Assembly: GCF_024181585.1 (NCBI RefSeq)
Contig: NZ_CP054258.1
Span: forward strand, 2,356,001-2,420,000
DNA length: 64,000 nt
From: Treponema socranskii subsp. buccale
GTDB lineage: Bacteria > Spirochaetota > Spirochaetia > Treponematales > Treponemataceae
Direction: 5' to 3'
This document shows positions 7,422 to 14,716 of the stretch, piece by piece (positions within the stretch are counted from its first letter, which is position 1; each line of letters begins with the position of its first letter). The notes beneath the pieces were generated by a model. It was not told where the DNA came from. It saw nothing but the letters and a program-made list of their open reading frames with translations, and searched no databases. The translations under genes were made by a program, and so were the position numbers.

Positions 7422-8390
7422 ATGGAACACAAAAAAAGAGGGGCGGCGCTCATCACAGCCGCGTTGGTGGCGCTTATTGCGCTATTCGGCATGACCGCCT
7501 GCCCGAACAACGCGGGCGGAGGAACACCATCCCTGCCGCCCGCCGACAAAACCTACACAGTTGACGGCGTAAACTTTACGATAAAAGGTATTGCCGCCGT
7601 AACAAACGGAAACGTGGGGCACTCCGATTACAGTAATCCTTCTTCCGGCGGTAAGAATGCACCGCATACGGTAAGCCTTTCCGCGTACTTGATAGGAGAG
7701 ACGGAAGTAACACAGGAATTGTATCAAGCGGTGATGAGCAATAAACCGAGCAGTTTTAACGACAATCCTGAAAGCGGCGAGGAACAGACAAAACGACCGG
7801 TGGAAAGAGTAAGCTGGTATGATTGTATAGCGTTTTGCAATAAGCTGAGCTTGAAGCTGGGACTTGAGCAGTGTTATACGGTAACGGTTGGCGGAAATCC
7901 GATAGATTTTTCAACGCTTGCATACAACGCTATACCTGCAATAGATAATGCGGACTGGAATAACACCGCATTTGACGGAAGTAAAAACGGCTTCCGACTG
8001 CCGACAGAGGCCGAATGGGAATGGGCAGCCAAAGGCGGCACGGACGACAAATGGGCGGGAACGGATACCAAAAGCAAGCTTAAAAACTATGCGTGGTATA
8101 ATGCAAACAGCGGTAGCAAAACGCACGAAGTAAAGAAGAAGCAACCGAACGGCTACGACTTATACAACATGAGCGGGAACGTCCAAGAATGGTGCTGGGA
8201 CTGGTATAGCGCCAGTACACCCGCGAGTGGACAGACTGACCCGATCGGTGTAGAAGACGGTACTTTCCGCATCATCCGCGGCGGCAGCTGGTACGACAAT
8301 GAGGATAAGGCCGCTTGTGCTTATCGGAACGGCAACAAGCCTTTTGACACCAGCACGAGTCGTGGCTTTCGTGTGGTTTGCCGCCCCTAA
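7422..8390 (+). CDS. Lipoprotein with formylglycine-generating-enzyme (SUMF1/C-type-lectin-like) fold
   Basis: The 322-residue protein begins with a lipoprotein signal, ALIALFGMTACPNN, with the lipid-modified cysteine at residue 27. The rest is one FGE-sulfatase domain: GETEVTQELYQAVM, RPVERVSWYDCIAFCNKLS, GFRLPTEAEWEWAAKGG, GNVQEWCWDWYS, RGGSWYD and GFRVV. True aerobic FGE uses a cysteine pair near the C-terminus. Here only the second position (AACAYR) is kept, so enzymatic activity is unlikely and a binding role at the cell surface or periplasm is more likely. The fold is the one used by Treponema variable surface proteins such as TvpA. The start at 7422 is set by AAGGAGGTGTTT; an upstream in-frame ATG at 7374 lies in the leader. 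It is a tandem paralogue of the next gene. Confidence 0.88.
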   Translation: MEHKKRGAALITAALVALIALFGMTACPNNAGGGTPSLPPADKTYTVDGVNFTIKGIAAVTNGNVGHSDYSNPSSGGKNAPHTVSLSAYLIGETEVTQELYQAVMSNKPSSFNDNPESGEEQTKRPVERVSWYDCIAFCNKLSLKLGLEQCYTVTVGGNPIDFSTLAYNAIPAIDNADWNNTAFDGSKNGFRLPTEAEWEWAAKGGTDDKWAGTDTKSKLKNYAWYNANSGSKTHEVKKKQPNGYDLYNMSGNVQEWCWDWYSASTPASGQTDPIGVEDGTFRIIRGGSWYDNEDKAACAYRNGNKPFDTSTSRGFRVVCRP

Positions 8391-8406
8391 TTGCTCGCAG
8401 ATAACC

Positions 8407-8599
8407 GGCTTTAAGTTCGCTACATACAGCGTTTCCGGCCCCGTGTCGGAACATGAGCAATAAGGCCGGATTCCAAAGGGGGGCCTCTTTGGCAGTGCGG
8501 GAAAAAGAGGGGGTTATAAGGAGAGAGAACCCTGCTCTGACTTGAAAAAGCCCGTAAGGGACCCGGGGTACTCTCTCCCCCTAAAGTAAGGAGGTGTTT
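8407..8599 (+). promoter_or_regulatory. Leader of FGE-like lipoprotein 2, homologous to leader 1
   Basis: This intergenic stretch shares CTTTAAGTTCGC, a GGATTYCAAAG stem (here CCAAAG/CTTTGG), GGCAGTGCGGGAA, GGAGAGAG/CTCTCTCC and AAGGAGGTGTTTATG with the upstream leader. The spacers differ. Tandem duplication of the gene with its leader explains the similarity; conserved pairing suggests the hairpins matter. Confidence 0.6.
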
Positions 8600-11500
8600 A
8601 TGAAACACAAATTAAAAACAATCCTGTTTATCGGTTTAGCGCTCATTGCGCTATTCGGTATGACCGGCTGCCCGAATGCTGCGGGCGGGGGCGGCGATGC
8701 TTTGGCCGACAAAACCGAAAACGTGGAGGGTATTCAATTTACGATGAAAGGCATTGCCGCCGTAACGAACGGGAAGATCGGGCATGCCGATCAGGAGCAC
8801 AACGGCGAGCGGACGGTGTCGCTTACCGCCTACCACATCGGGCAAACCGAAGTAACGCAGGATCTGTGGGAAGCGGTAATGGGCGGCAATCCGAGCGCTT
8901 TTTCGGGCGGCTCAAATCCGCCTGCTTCGGGCGAAACGCAGGGGGCTCGTCCGGTGGAGCAGGTAAACTGGTACTCTGCCATTGCCTTTTGCAACAAGCT
9001 CAGCTTAAAGCTCGGCCGCGCTCCGGTGTATTCGGTTACGGTCGGGGGAACTCCGGTCGATTTTGAATCGCTTACGGTAAGTCAAATTCCGACGACTGAC
9101 AATACAGACTGGAATGCCGTTACCGCCGACTGGAGTGTAAACGGCTTCCGTCTGCCGACCGAAGCCGAATGGGAATGGGCGGCACAAGACGGCAGTGCGC
9201 GCCGCAAATGGGCGGGTGCTAACGACGAAAGTGCGCTTGCAAGCTGCGCGTGGTACCGCGCAAACGGCGGCGATAAAACGCACGCGGCAGGAAAAAAGAG
9301 CGCAAACGCTTTCGGCCTTTCCGATATGTCGGGCAACGTACAAGAGTGGTGCTGGGATTGGTATAGCGATCTTACGCCCGGCGGCGGAGAGGATCCTACC
9401 GGAGAAGCGGGCGGTACCAAGCGGTCGGTGCGCGGGGGCAGTTGGAAGGAAGACGCCGCGAATGCCGCCTGTGCGTTCCGCAGCGGTCTTGAAGGTTTTA
9501 AGGCGGAAAACACCCTGGGCTTCCGTCTTGTGTGCCGTCAACAGGGCAAACCCTTTACCGGCAGTTATAACAAGGACACCGGTGCGGGACAGGTCGGCAG
9601 CGTAAAGTTCACGATGAAAAAGATAGACGCGGTAACGAACGGCACTATCGGGCACAGCGACCAAGCCGCTGCCCCTACCAAAAATCCTCCGCACCAAGTC
9701 AATTTGAGCTCCTATTGCCTCGGAGAAACCGAAGTAACGCAGGAACTGTATGAAGCGGTTATGGGGAACAACCCGAGTTTCTATCAGGGCAGCGGCAAAC
9801 CGCCCGTTACCGGCGAAGTACAGGCACAGCGTCCGGTAGAAGAAGTCAGCTGGTACGATGCGATTGCCTTTTGCAATGAACTGACAAAAAAAACAATGCT
9901 CGGCGATGATGCGTGCGTGTATTGGGTTGACGGGCACATCTACAACGCCGACGACGCACGAGCGAAAAAAATACCCCAGCCGCGGTGGAGCAAAAAAGGC
10001 TTCCGTTTGCCGACCGAAGCCGAATGGGAATGGGCGGCACAAGGCGGCTCTGAACGGCACAAATGGGCGGGTACCGACAACGAAAGCGCTCTTGCAAGTT
10101 ATGCGTGGTACTACGTAAACCCCAGTTCCATGTTGACTCACCAAGTAAAAAAGAAAAACGCAAACGCTTTAGGCTTTTTTGATATGAGCGGTAACGTAGG
10201 CGAATGGTGCTGGGATAAAAAGGGCGAGTTACCCGATCCGCTGCCGGATGATTATGCAGGCCCTGTCGAAGGTAGCGATCGTATTTGCCGCGGCGGAAGC
10301 GTTTTATACGATACGGACCATGCCGCATGCGCAAAACGGTCGGGCTTTCCTCCCGATTTAGGTTCATATATCGGTATCCGCGTAGCGTACGGCGTTATAA
10401 ATCCGCCTTCGCTTAAGCCGTGGTATACGGTACAGTTCGGTGCCGCGGATGAGCACGGTTCGCTGAGCGCGACCGTTGCAGGCGAAATCGTCAGTCAGTG
10501 GACACATTCCACCCGGCAGGAAAAAGATACCGTCATTACGTTTAAAGCACATCCCGAATCGGACTATGTGGTTAAAGAGTGGACAAACAACGGAGCGGTT
10601 ATCGCCGAAGCGAGCAACGCTGTCGTGTACAATCATACGGTAACGGCGGATGCCGACATAAAAGTAAGCTTTAAGCCTCAAGACCCGCCGGTTATAAGCT
10701 TCGGCGTAGACGGCGCACACGGCACGCTCAAAGCGTATAAAAAGAACACAAATGAAGAAATCTTGTCGGGTGAACAAGTGCCGCTCCGGAGTAATGTGTA
10801 CTTTATTGCAAAGCCCGAAAGCGGCTACACGGTAGACAAGTGGACAAACAACGGTGCAACCTGTAACGGCACAAGCTGGAGCTACGAGCTTTACGCAACG
10901 GAAGATACGGATATTCGGGTACAGTTTAAAGCTAAAACTTATACGGTGCGCTTCGGCGCGGAAGGCGGCGGTACGGTAAGCGTAACGGTAGACGGCACGA
11001 GCATTTCGTCGCCTTGCGAAGTACGCGAAGGCAAGCAGGTAGTCTTTAGCGCAACGCCGAACGAAGGCTATCGGCTCAAAAAGTGGACGCGCAACGGAAA
11101 CGAAGTCTACGACGCCGGAACTGCGCCGACGTACACGTACACGGTAAATTCCGACGTCGATGTAAAAGCGCACTTCCTCCTCAATAATGCTTGGATCGTT
11201 TTCTGTAAAGCAAGCGGTAAGGGCCGGGTTAAAGCTTACGTAAACGGAAACGAAATTCAATCGGGCACGGCTGTACCTCACGGCACGCAAGTACGCTTTA
11301 GCGCATGGCCATTCGATCATAGTGCGATCGACAAATGGGAGCTCAACGGCTCAGAGCTTACGGAGACCGGCGTGGGCATCGAGTACACGCGTACCGTAGA
11401 AGCGCATACCGACATGCAGCAAACGCTCGTGAAGGTATACTTTAGCGAACCCGACTGGGATAAATTCTTTACGGCAGCGGGCGTACGCTTCAAGATGAGG

Positions 11501-12250
11501 TGTATTGCCCCGGTAGAAAACGGAACGGTCGGCTCAAACGATGTAGACGACAACCATGAGCATACGATCAGCTTAAGCACCTATTACATCGCAGATACCG
11601 AAGTAACGCAGGAGTTGTATCAGGCGGTTATGGGAGATAACCCGAGCTTCTATAATGACAATCCTCTTTCAGGCGACGTGCAGGAAAAGCGTCCGGTAGA
11701 AAATGTAACCTGGTACAAGGCAGTTCTCTTTTGCAATGAGCTTACCGAAAAGGCGGGATTGCCGGAAAGCGAGTGCGTGTATTGGTGTGAAGGGCAAGTA
11801 TACACTTTCAACGCCCTCCAAAATGGAAAAGAGCCTGAAATGAGGATGGAAAAACGGGGCTTCCGCTTACCGACCGAAGCCGAGTGGGAATGGGCTGCCC
11901 AAGACCAAGGGAAGCGGCGTACGTGGGCGGGCACGAACGACGAAAGTAGTGTCGGCACTTACGCGTGGCACCAAACCAATAGCACCAAAACGCGCGAAGT
12001 GAAAAATCTGCGGTCGACCGACACCGGTTTATACGATATGTCGGGCAACGTGGCTGAATGGTGCTGGGATTGGTACACCGATACCACACCCGCAGGCGGC
12101 ATAAACCCGACCGGAGCGCAATCGGGAAACAAGCACGCTATACGCGGCGGCAGTTATAACAGCAGCGCCTCCGGGATCAAGTGTGCCTTCCGAGACAAGT
12201 CGTGGAATGGTGATAAGGATGTCGGCTTGCGCGTAGTAAAGCGGCCGTAA
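8600..12250 (+). CDS. Large lipoprotein: FGE-FGE-(InlB B-repeat)x4-FGE
   Basis: The 1216-residue protein has a lipoprotein signal (LALIALFGMTGCPN, cysteine at residue 24). Two FGE-sulfatase domains follow at about residues 35-315 and 325-605. Four divergent InlB-type beta-repeats lie at about 610-940, each with YTVQFGA, GSLSATV or related, EWTNNG and DIKVSF-type strands. A third FGE domain runs from about 950 to the end. Each FGE unit has EVTQELYEAVMG, GFRLPTEAEWEWAAQ and SGNVxEWCWD. The catalytic cysteine pair is not complete in any of them. The build suggests a long surface-anchored adhesin or glycan-binding protein. A GTG six bases upstream is possible, but the ATG at 8600 has the better AAGGAGG spacing. 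Codon use matches the neighbours. Confidence 0.87.
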   Translation: MKHKLKTILFIGLALIALFGMTGCPNAAGGGGDALADKTENVEGIQFTMKGIAAVTNGKIGHADQEHNGERTVSLTAYHIGQTEVTQDLWEAVMGGNPSAFSGGSNPPASGETQGARPVEQVNWYSAIAFCNKLSLKLGRAPVYSVTVGGTPVDFESLTVSQIPTTDNTDWNAVTADWSVNGFRLPTEAEWEWAAQDGSARRKWAGANDESALASCAWYRANGGDKTHAAGKKSANAFGLSDMSGNVQEWCWDWYSDLTPGGGEDPTGEAGGTKRSVRGGSWKEDAANAACAFRSGLEGFKAENTLGFRLVCRQQGKPFTGSYNKDTGAGQVGSVKFTMKKIDAVTNGTIGHSDQAAAPTKNPPHQVNLSSYCLGETEVTQELYEAVMGNNPSFYQGSGKPPVTGEVQAQRPVEEVSWYDAIAFCNELTKKTMLGDDACVYWVDGHIYNADDARAKKIPQPRWSKKGFRLPTEAEWEWAAQGGSERHKWAGTDNESALASYAWYYVNPSSMLTHQVKKKNANALGFFDMSGNVGEWCWDKKGELPDPLPDDYAGPVEGSDRICRGGSVLYDTDHAACAKRSGFPPDLGSYIGIRVAYGVINPPSLKPWYTVQFGAADEHGSLSATVAGEIVSQWTHSTRQEKDTVITFKAHPESDYVVKEWTNNGAVIAEASNAVVYNHTVTADADIKVSFKPQDPPVISFGVDGAHGTLKAYKKNTNEEILSGEQVPLRSNVYFIAKPESGYTVDKWTNNGATCNGTSWSYELYATEDTDIRVQFKAKTYTVRFGAEGGGTVSVTVDGTSISSPCEVREGKQVVFSATPNEGYRLKKWTRNGNEVYDAGTAPTYTYTVNSDVDVKAHFLLNNAWIVFCKASGKGRVKAYVNGNEIQSGTAVPHGTQVRFSAWPFDHSAIDKWELNGSELTETGVGIEYTRTVEAHTDMQQTLVKVYFSEPDWDKFFTAAGVRFKMRCIAPVENGTVGSNDVDDNHEHTISLSTYYIADTEVTQELYQAVMGDNPSFYNDNPLSGDVQEKRPVENVTWYKAVLFCNELTEKAGLPESECVYWCEGQVYTFNALQNGKEPEMRMEKRGFRLPTEAEWEWAAQDQGKRRTWAGTNDESSVGTYAWHQTNSTKTREVKNLRSTDTGLYDMSGNVAEWCWDWYTDTTPAGGINPTGAQSGNKHAIRGGSYNSSASGIKCAFRDKSWNGDKDVGLRVVKRP

Positions 12251-12325
12251 GGGTTATAGTTCATTCCAATGGATAATCGGTAATTGTATGAGGATTGCAC
12301 ATCCGTGTACGGGAGGAGTGAAAGC

Positions 12326-12347
12326 GGGCAGGGAAAAAACCCTGCCC
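12326..12347 (+). other. GC-rich hairpin after the large lipoprotein gene
   Basis: GGGCAGGG (12326-12333) pairs with CCCTGCCC (12340-12347) across six adenines. It resembles the CCCTGCCC segment of the two lipoprotein leaders and may be the remnant of a third leader. It is not followed by a T-run, so it is not a standard terminator. Confidence 0.5.
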
Positions 12348-12402
12348 CTAAGCGGGGCTGCCCCAATTTGATTAGCGATTAAAATACCTGACCGAAAAGG
12401 TC

Positions 12403-12451
12403 AAACCGCCCCAAGCCGGAAGAACCATCGGCTTCGGGGGCGGTTTTTTTT
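12403..12451 (+). terminator. Rho-independent terminator
   Basis: AAACCGCCCCAAGCCG pairs with CGGCTTCGGGGGCGGTTT across GAAGAACCAT and is followed by a run of T. A near-identical terminator stands at 13587-13632, after the Rpn-like fragment. Confidence 0.9.
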
Positions 12452-12484
12452 GAGGGCGTTCTTATAAAACCCGGGAAGTTGTGG

Positions 12485-12490
12485 TATAAT
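12485..12490 (+). promoter_or_regulatory. -10 box of the toxin-antitoxin operon
   Basis: A perfect TATAAT lies 20 bases upstream of the antitoxin start. The -35 region (about 12462, TTATAA) is weak, as is common for operons repressed by their own antitoxin. AGGAGG at 12498-12503 is the ribosome site. Confidence 0.5.
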
Positions 12491-12509
12491 AAAAAACAGG
12501 AGGTATGAT

Positions 12510-12740
12510 ATGCCTACAATGACTATGCCAAATAAACTGTATCGAGCATTGGAACAGGCAGCCCGAATGACTGGAGTGCCAAAAGATACCGTCTTGGAAA
12601 ACGCCCTTAGCCGCTACCTTGCCGAATTGCAAGAAGATGCCGAAGATGCCCACCTTGCCGAAAAAGCGTGGGCTGACTTTGAAAAAAGTGGGGAAGCTGC
12701 AATACCTGCCGACGTTCTGTATAAAGAGCTCGGACTATAA
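12510..12740 (+). CDS. Antitoxin of a RelBE-type pair
   Basis: This 76-residue acidic protein starts MPTMTMPNKLYRALEQAARMTG, the short strand and helix of a ribbon-helix-helix DNA-binding domain, and ends in an acidic helical tail (DFEKSGEAAIPADVLYKELGL) that would wrap the toxin. It should neutralise the toxin and repress the operon. AGGAGG precedes the ATG at 12510 and the toxin gene starts five bases after its stop. Assignment to RelB/CopG type rests on length, fold and partner, because the sequence itself is not highly diagnostic. Confidence 0.85.
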   Translation: MPTMTMPNKLYRALEQAARMTGVPKDTVLENALSRYLAELQEDAEDAHLAEKAWADFEKSGEAAIPADVLYKELGL

Positions 12741-12745
12741 CTAAA

Positions 12746-13003
12746 ATGAAAGTCGAATATGCTCCGACAGCGAGCAAGCAATTTTCACGGCTCAATAAGC
12801 CGCTTCAAAACCGAATCAAAAAATATATGAGTGAAATTGCCTCACTTGATAATCCGCGTTCCCGGGGGAAAGCGCTTACTTCAAATCTTTCAGGACTATG
12901 GCGGTACCGCATCGGCGATTACCGCATTTTATGCCGCATCCATGACGATAAGCTAATTATCACTGTCATCGGAATCGGACACCGCTCAACGGTGTATCGA
13001 TGA
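12746..13003 (+). CDS. RelE/ParE-family toxin
   Basis: The 85-residue basic protein MKVEYAPTASKQFSRLNKPLQNRIKKYM... has the RelE fold pattern: an opening strand, two helices rich in lysine, then GLWRYRIGDYRILCRIHDDKLIITVIGIGHRSTVY. The conserved arginines of WRYRIGDYRI and the terminal HRSTVY motif are those of ribosome-dependent mRNA interferases of the RelE group. ParE-like gyrase poisons share the fold, so the target is not certain. It follows the antitoxin by five bases, as expected for one operon. Repeat copy B begins 14 bases after its stop. Confidence 0.9.
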   Translation: MKVEYAPTASKQFSRLNKPLQNRIKKYMSEIASLDNPRSRGKALTSNLSGLWRYRIGDYRILCRIHDDKLIITVIGIGHRSTVYR

Positions 13004-13017
13004 ACAGAGAAAGTCAC

Positions 13018-13316
13018 GGGAGGTACGATAAAAAGCATCGGCTGAAATAGCGCCTCCGCCGGAGTCTTGAGACAAAAAACGCCGAAGCGTTTTTTATTTA
13101 TGGGAGACACTCGCGATTTCTGCGCGCTGCTCGAAATCGCAGCGTTCTTATCTCGAGTTTGCGTTGCAAACTCGACTATTGAACGTGTGCGCTCTCGCGC
13201 ACGGCTAAAACTTTTTTCGAAAGTTGATTCGAAGTCCGCGAAAGCGGACACGTAGAATCAGTTCTTTGCAGAACGAGCCGGAGGCTCTAACTTTCTGCAA
13301 AAAGTTTTAAGGAGGT
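13018..13316 (+). repeat. Dispersed structured intergenic repeat, copy B
   Basis: This 299-bp copy is in plus orientation and lacks about 65-75 bases of the middle found in copies A and C; at the junction it has CGAGTTTGC-gtt-GCAAACTCG (13154-13174). It shows an A/T-flanked hairpin AAAAAACGC-CGAA-GCGTTTTTT (13074-13095) and the terminal module 13207-13308. The module's closing stem is AAAACTTTTT/AAAAAGTTTT plus AAAGTT/AACTTT. Inside are GATTC/GAATC around GTCCGC-GAAA-GCGGAC, then GTTC-N6-GAAC and GAGCC-GGA-GGCTC. AAGGAGG follows directly and serves the next gene. Confidence 0.85.
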
Positions 13317-13323
13317 CGTTAAT

Positions 13324-13554
13324 ATGCTACTAGCCGAATATGATTATGAAACTGATATAGCCGTACAACGAGCTGAAGAACGTGAAATAGCCTTTGCCGA
13401 AGGAATTGAACGAGGAATTGAACGAGGTTTTTCCGACGGTTCCCGTCAAAAAGCGTTTGAAACGGCACGGGTTTTAAAACAACTCGGCGATTCCGTAAAA
13501 AAGATAATGCAAGTTACCGGCCTCAGCAAAAAAGAAGTGGAAGCACTGAAGTAA
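13324..13554 (+). CDS. C-terminal fragment of an Rpn/PD-(D/E)XK transposase-like nuclease, stand-alone
   Basis: The 76-residue product MLLAEYDYETDIAVQRAEEREIAFAEGIERG... matches the C-terminal tail of the Rpn family of recombination-promoting nucleases, with the MAEYDYETD-like junction, a charged coiled-coil helix and a closing small HTH-like unit (IMQVTGLSKKEVEAL). The nuclease domain is absent. It has its own ATG and an AAGGAGG supplied by the end of repeat copy B, so it may be translated. In Rpn genes an internal start yields a short C-terminal protein that inhibits the full nuclease, and this could be an orphan of that type. Simple gene decay is the alternative. A terminator follows 35 bases later. 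Confidence 0.7.
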   Translation: MLLAEYDYETDIAVQRAEEREIAFAEGIERGIERGFSDGSRQKAFETARVLKQLGDSVKKIMQVTGLSKKEVEALK

Positions 13555-13586
13555 TTACACGGTACCGATTACCAATTTGCAAAGAC

Positions 13587-13632
13587 TGCCGCCCCAAGCC
13601 GGAAGAACCTTCGGCTTCGGGGCGGTTTTTTT
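13587..13632 (+). terminator. Rho-independent terminator, twin of that at 12403
   Basis: GCCGCCCCAAGCCG pairs with CGGCTTCGGGGCGG across GAAGAACCTT and is followed by eight or more T. The sequence is nearly the same as the terminator before the toxin-antitoxin operon. Confidence 0.9.
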
Positions 13633-13696
13633 TGTGTAGCAACTATGGCAGAGACGGTGAAAATGCGCTATACTGACCGCCGTAGCGGAGGCATAC

Positions 13697-14683
13697 ATGA
13701 ACGTATTGGTAATCGGCGGCGCCGGATATATCGGCAGCCACGTCGTTAAAGAATTGATGAAGCAAAAGCACCGCGTAACCGTTTTCGACAATCTTTCGAG
13801 CGGTCTGCGCCAAAATCTTTTTAAAGAAAACGAATTCATATACGGAACGATTTTGATCCCGGGCGATTTGGACGCGGCCTTTGCAAAAGGCTTTGACGCC
13901 TTTATACACTTGGCGGCTTTCAAAGCGGCAGGCGAATCGATGATCGCTCCCGAAAAATATTCTATTAACAATATCAACGGCACGCTCAATATCTTAAATG
14001 CAGCCGTCTCTCACGGCTGCAAGCGCATGGTGTTTTCGTCGTCCGCAGCCGTATTCGGAGAACCGCAGTATCTTCCGATAGACGAAGGCCATCCGAAACA
14101 TCCCGAAAATTATTACGGCTATACGAAGCTTTCGATCGAAGAGTTTATGGCGTGGTACGAAAAACTGCGAGGCCTGCGCTTTGCAGCGCTCCGCTATTTT
14201 AACGCGGCAGGTTACGACGTCGACGGAGAACTCTGCGGCCTCGAACAAAATCCCGCAAACCTTTTGCCGGTGATCATGGAAGTCGCCTGCGGTATGCGCG
14301 AAAAGCTCAAAATATTCGGCAGCGACTACGATACGCGCGACGGAACCTGTATCCGCGACTACGTGCACGTAAGCGATTTGGCCGCCGCCCACGTAAAAGC
14401 GCTCGAATACATCGCAGAACACGACGAAAGCATTTCGGTAAATCTCGGAAGCGAAAAAGGTATGACGGTGACGGAAATGGTCGAAGCCGCGCGGCGCATC
14501 ACAGGCCGCCCGATTCCCGCCGACTATGTCGCGCGCCGTGCAGGAGATCCCGCATCTCTCGTTGCGACGAGCAAATATGCGTACGAAAAGCTCGGCTGGA
14601 AAGCGCAGTATTCCGATACGGATACGCTCGTCCGAACGACGTGGAACGCATATCAAAAATACAACGGGCTTGTTAAAAACTAA
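13697..14683 (+). CDS. galE: UDP-glucose 4-epimerase
   Basis: This 328-residue short-chain dehydrogenase-type enzyme interconverts UDP-glucose and UDP-galactose in the cytoplasm, using bound NAD. The nucleotide-binding motif is GGAGYIGSH (residues 7-15). The SSSAAVFGEP strand carries the catalytic serine, and the YxxxK pair is Y140 and K144 in YYGYTK. RYFNAAGYD, the uracil-binding NLLPVIMEVA and CIRDYVHVSDLA are characteristic of GalE. Length fits the family. The ATG at 13697 has CGGAGG upstream. The M20 peptidase gene follows 33 bases downstream and may share its transcript. A role in supplying galactose residues to surface glycans or glycolipids is likely. Confidence 0.95.
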   Translation: MNVLVIGGAGYIGSHVVKELMKQKHRVTVFDNLSSGLRQNLFKENEFIYGTILIPGDLDAAFAKGFDAFIHLAAFKAAGESMIAPEKYSINNINGTLNILNAAVSHGCKRMVFSSSAAVFGEPQYLPIDEGHPKHPENYYGYTKLSIEEFMAWYEKLRGLRFAALRYFNAAGYDVDGELCGLEQNPANLLPVIMEVACGMREKLKIFGSDYDTRDGTCIRDYVHVSDLAAAHVKALEYIAEHDESISVNLGSEKGMTVTEMVEAARRITGRPIPADYVARRAGDPASLVATSKYAYEKLGWKAQYSDTDTLVRTTWNAYQKYNGLVKN

Positions 14684-14716
14684 CCGATTTTTAGGCAACA
14701 CTTATGAGGCAAAAAA

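Noticed and set aside
7422-8390. Active sulfatase-modifying enzyme
   Set aside because: The catalytic cysteine pair is incomplete and no sulfatase is nearby, so only the fold is claimed.
9005-10144. 379-codon frame on the minus strand inside the large lipoprotein gene
   Set aside because: It is a shadow of the FGE domains; repeats within it simply reflect the repeated sense domains.
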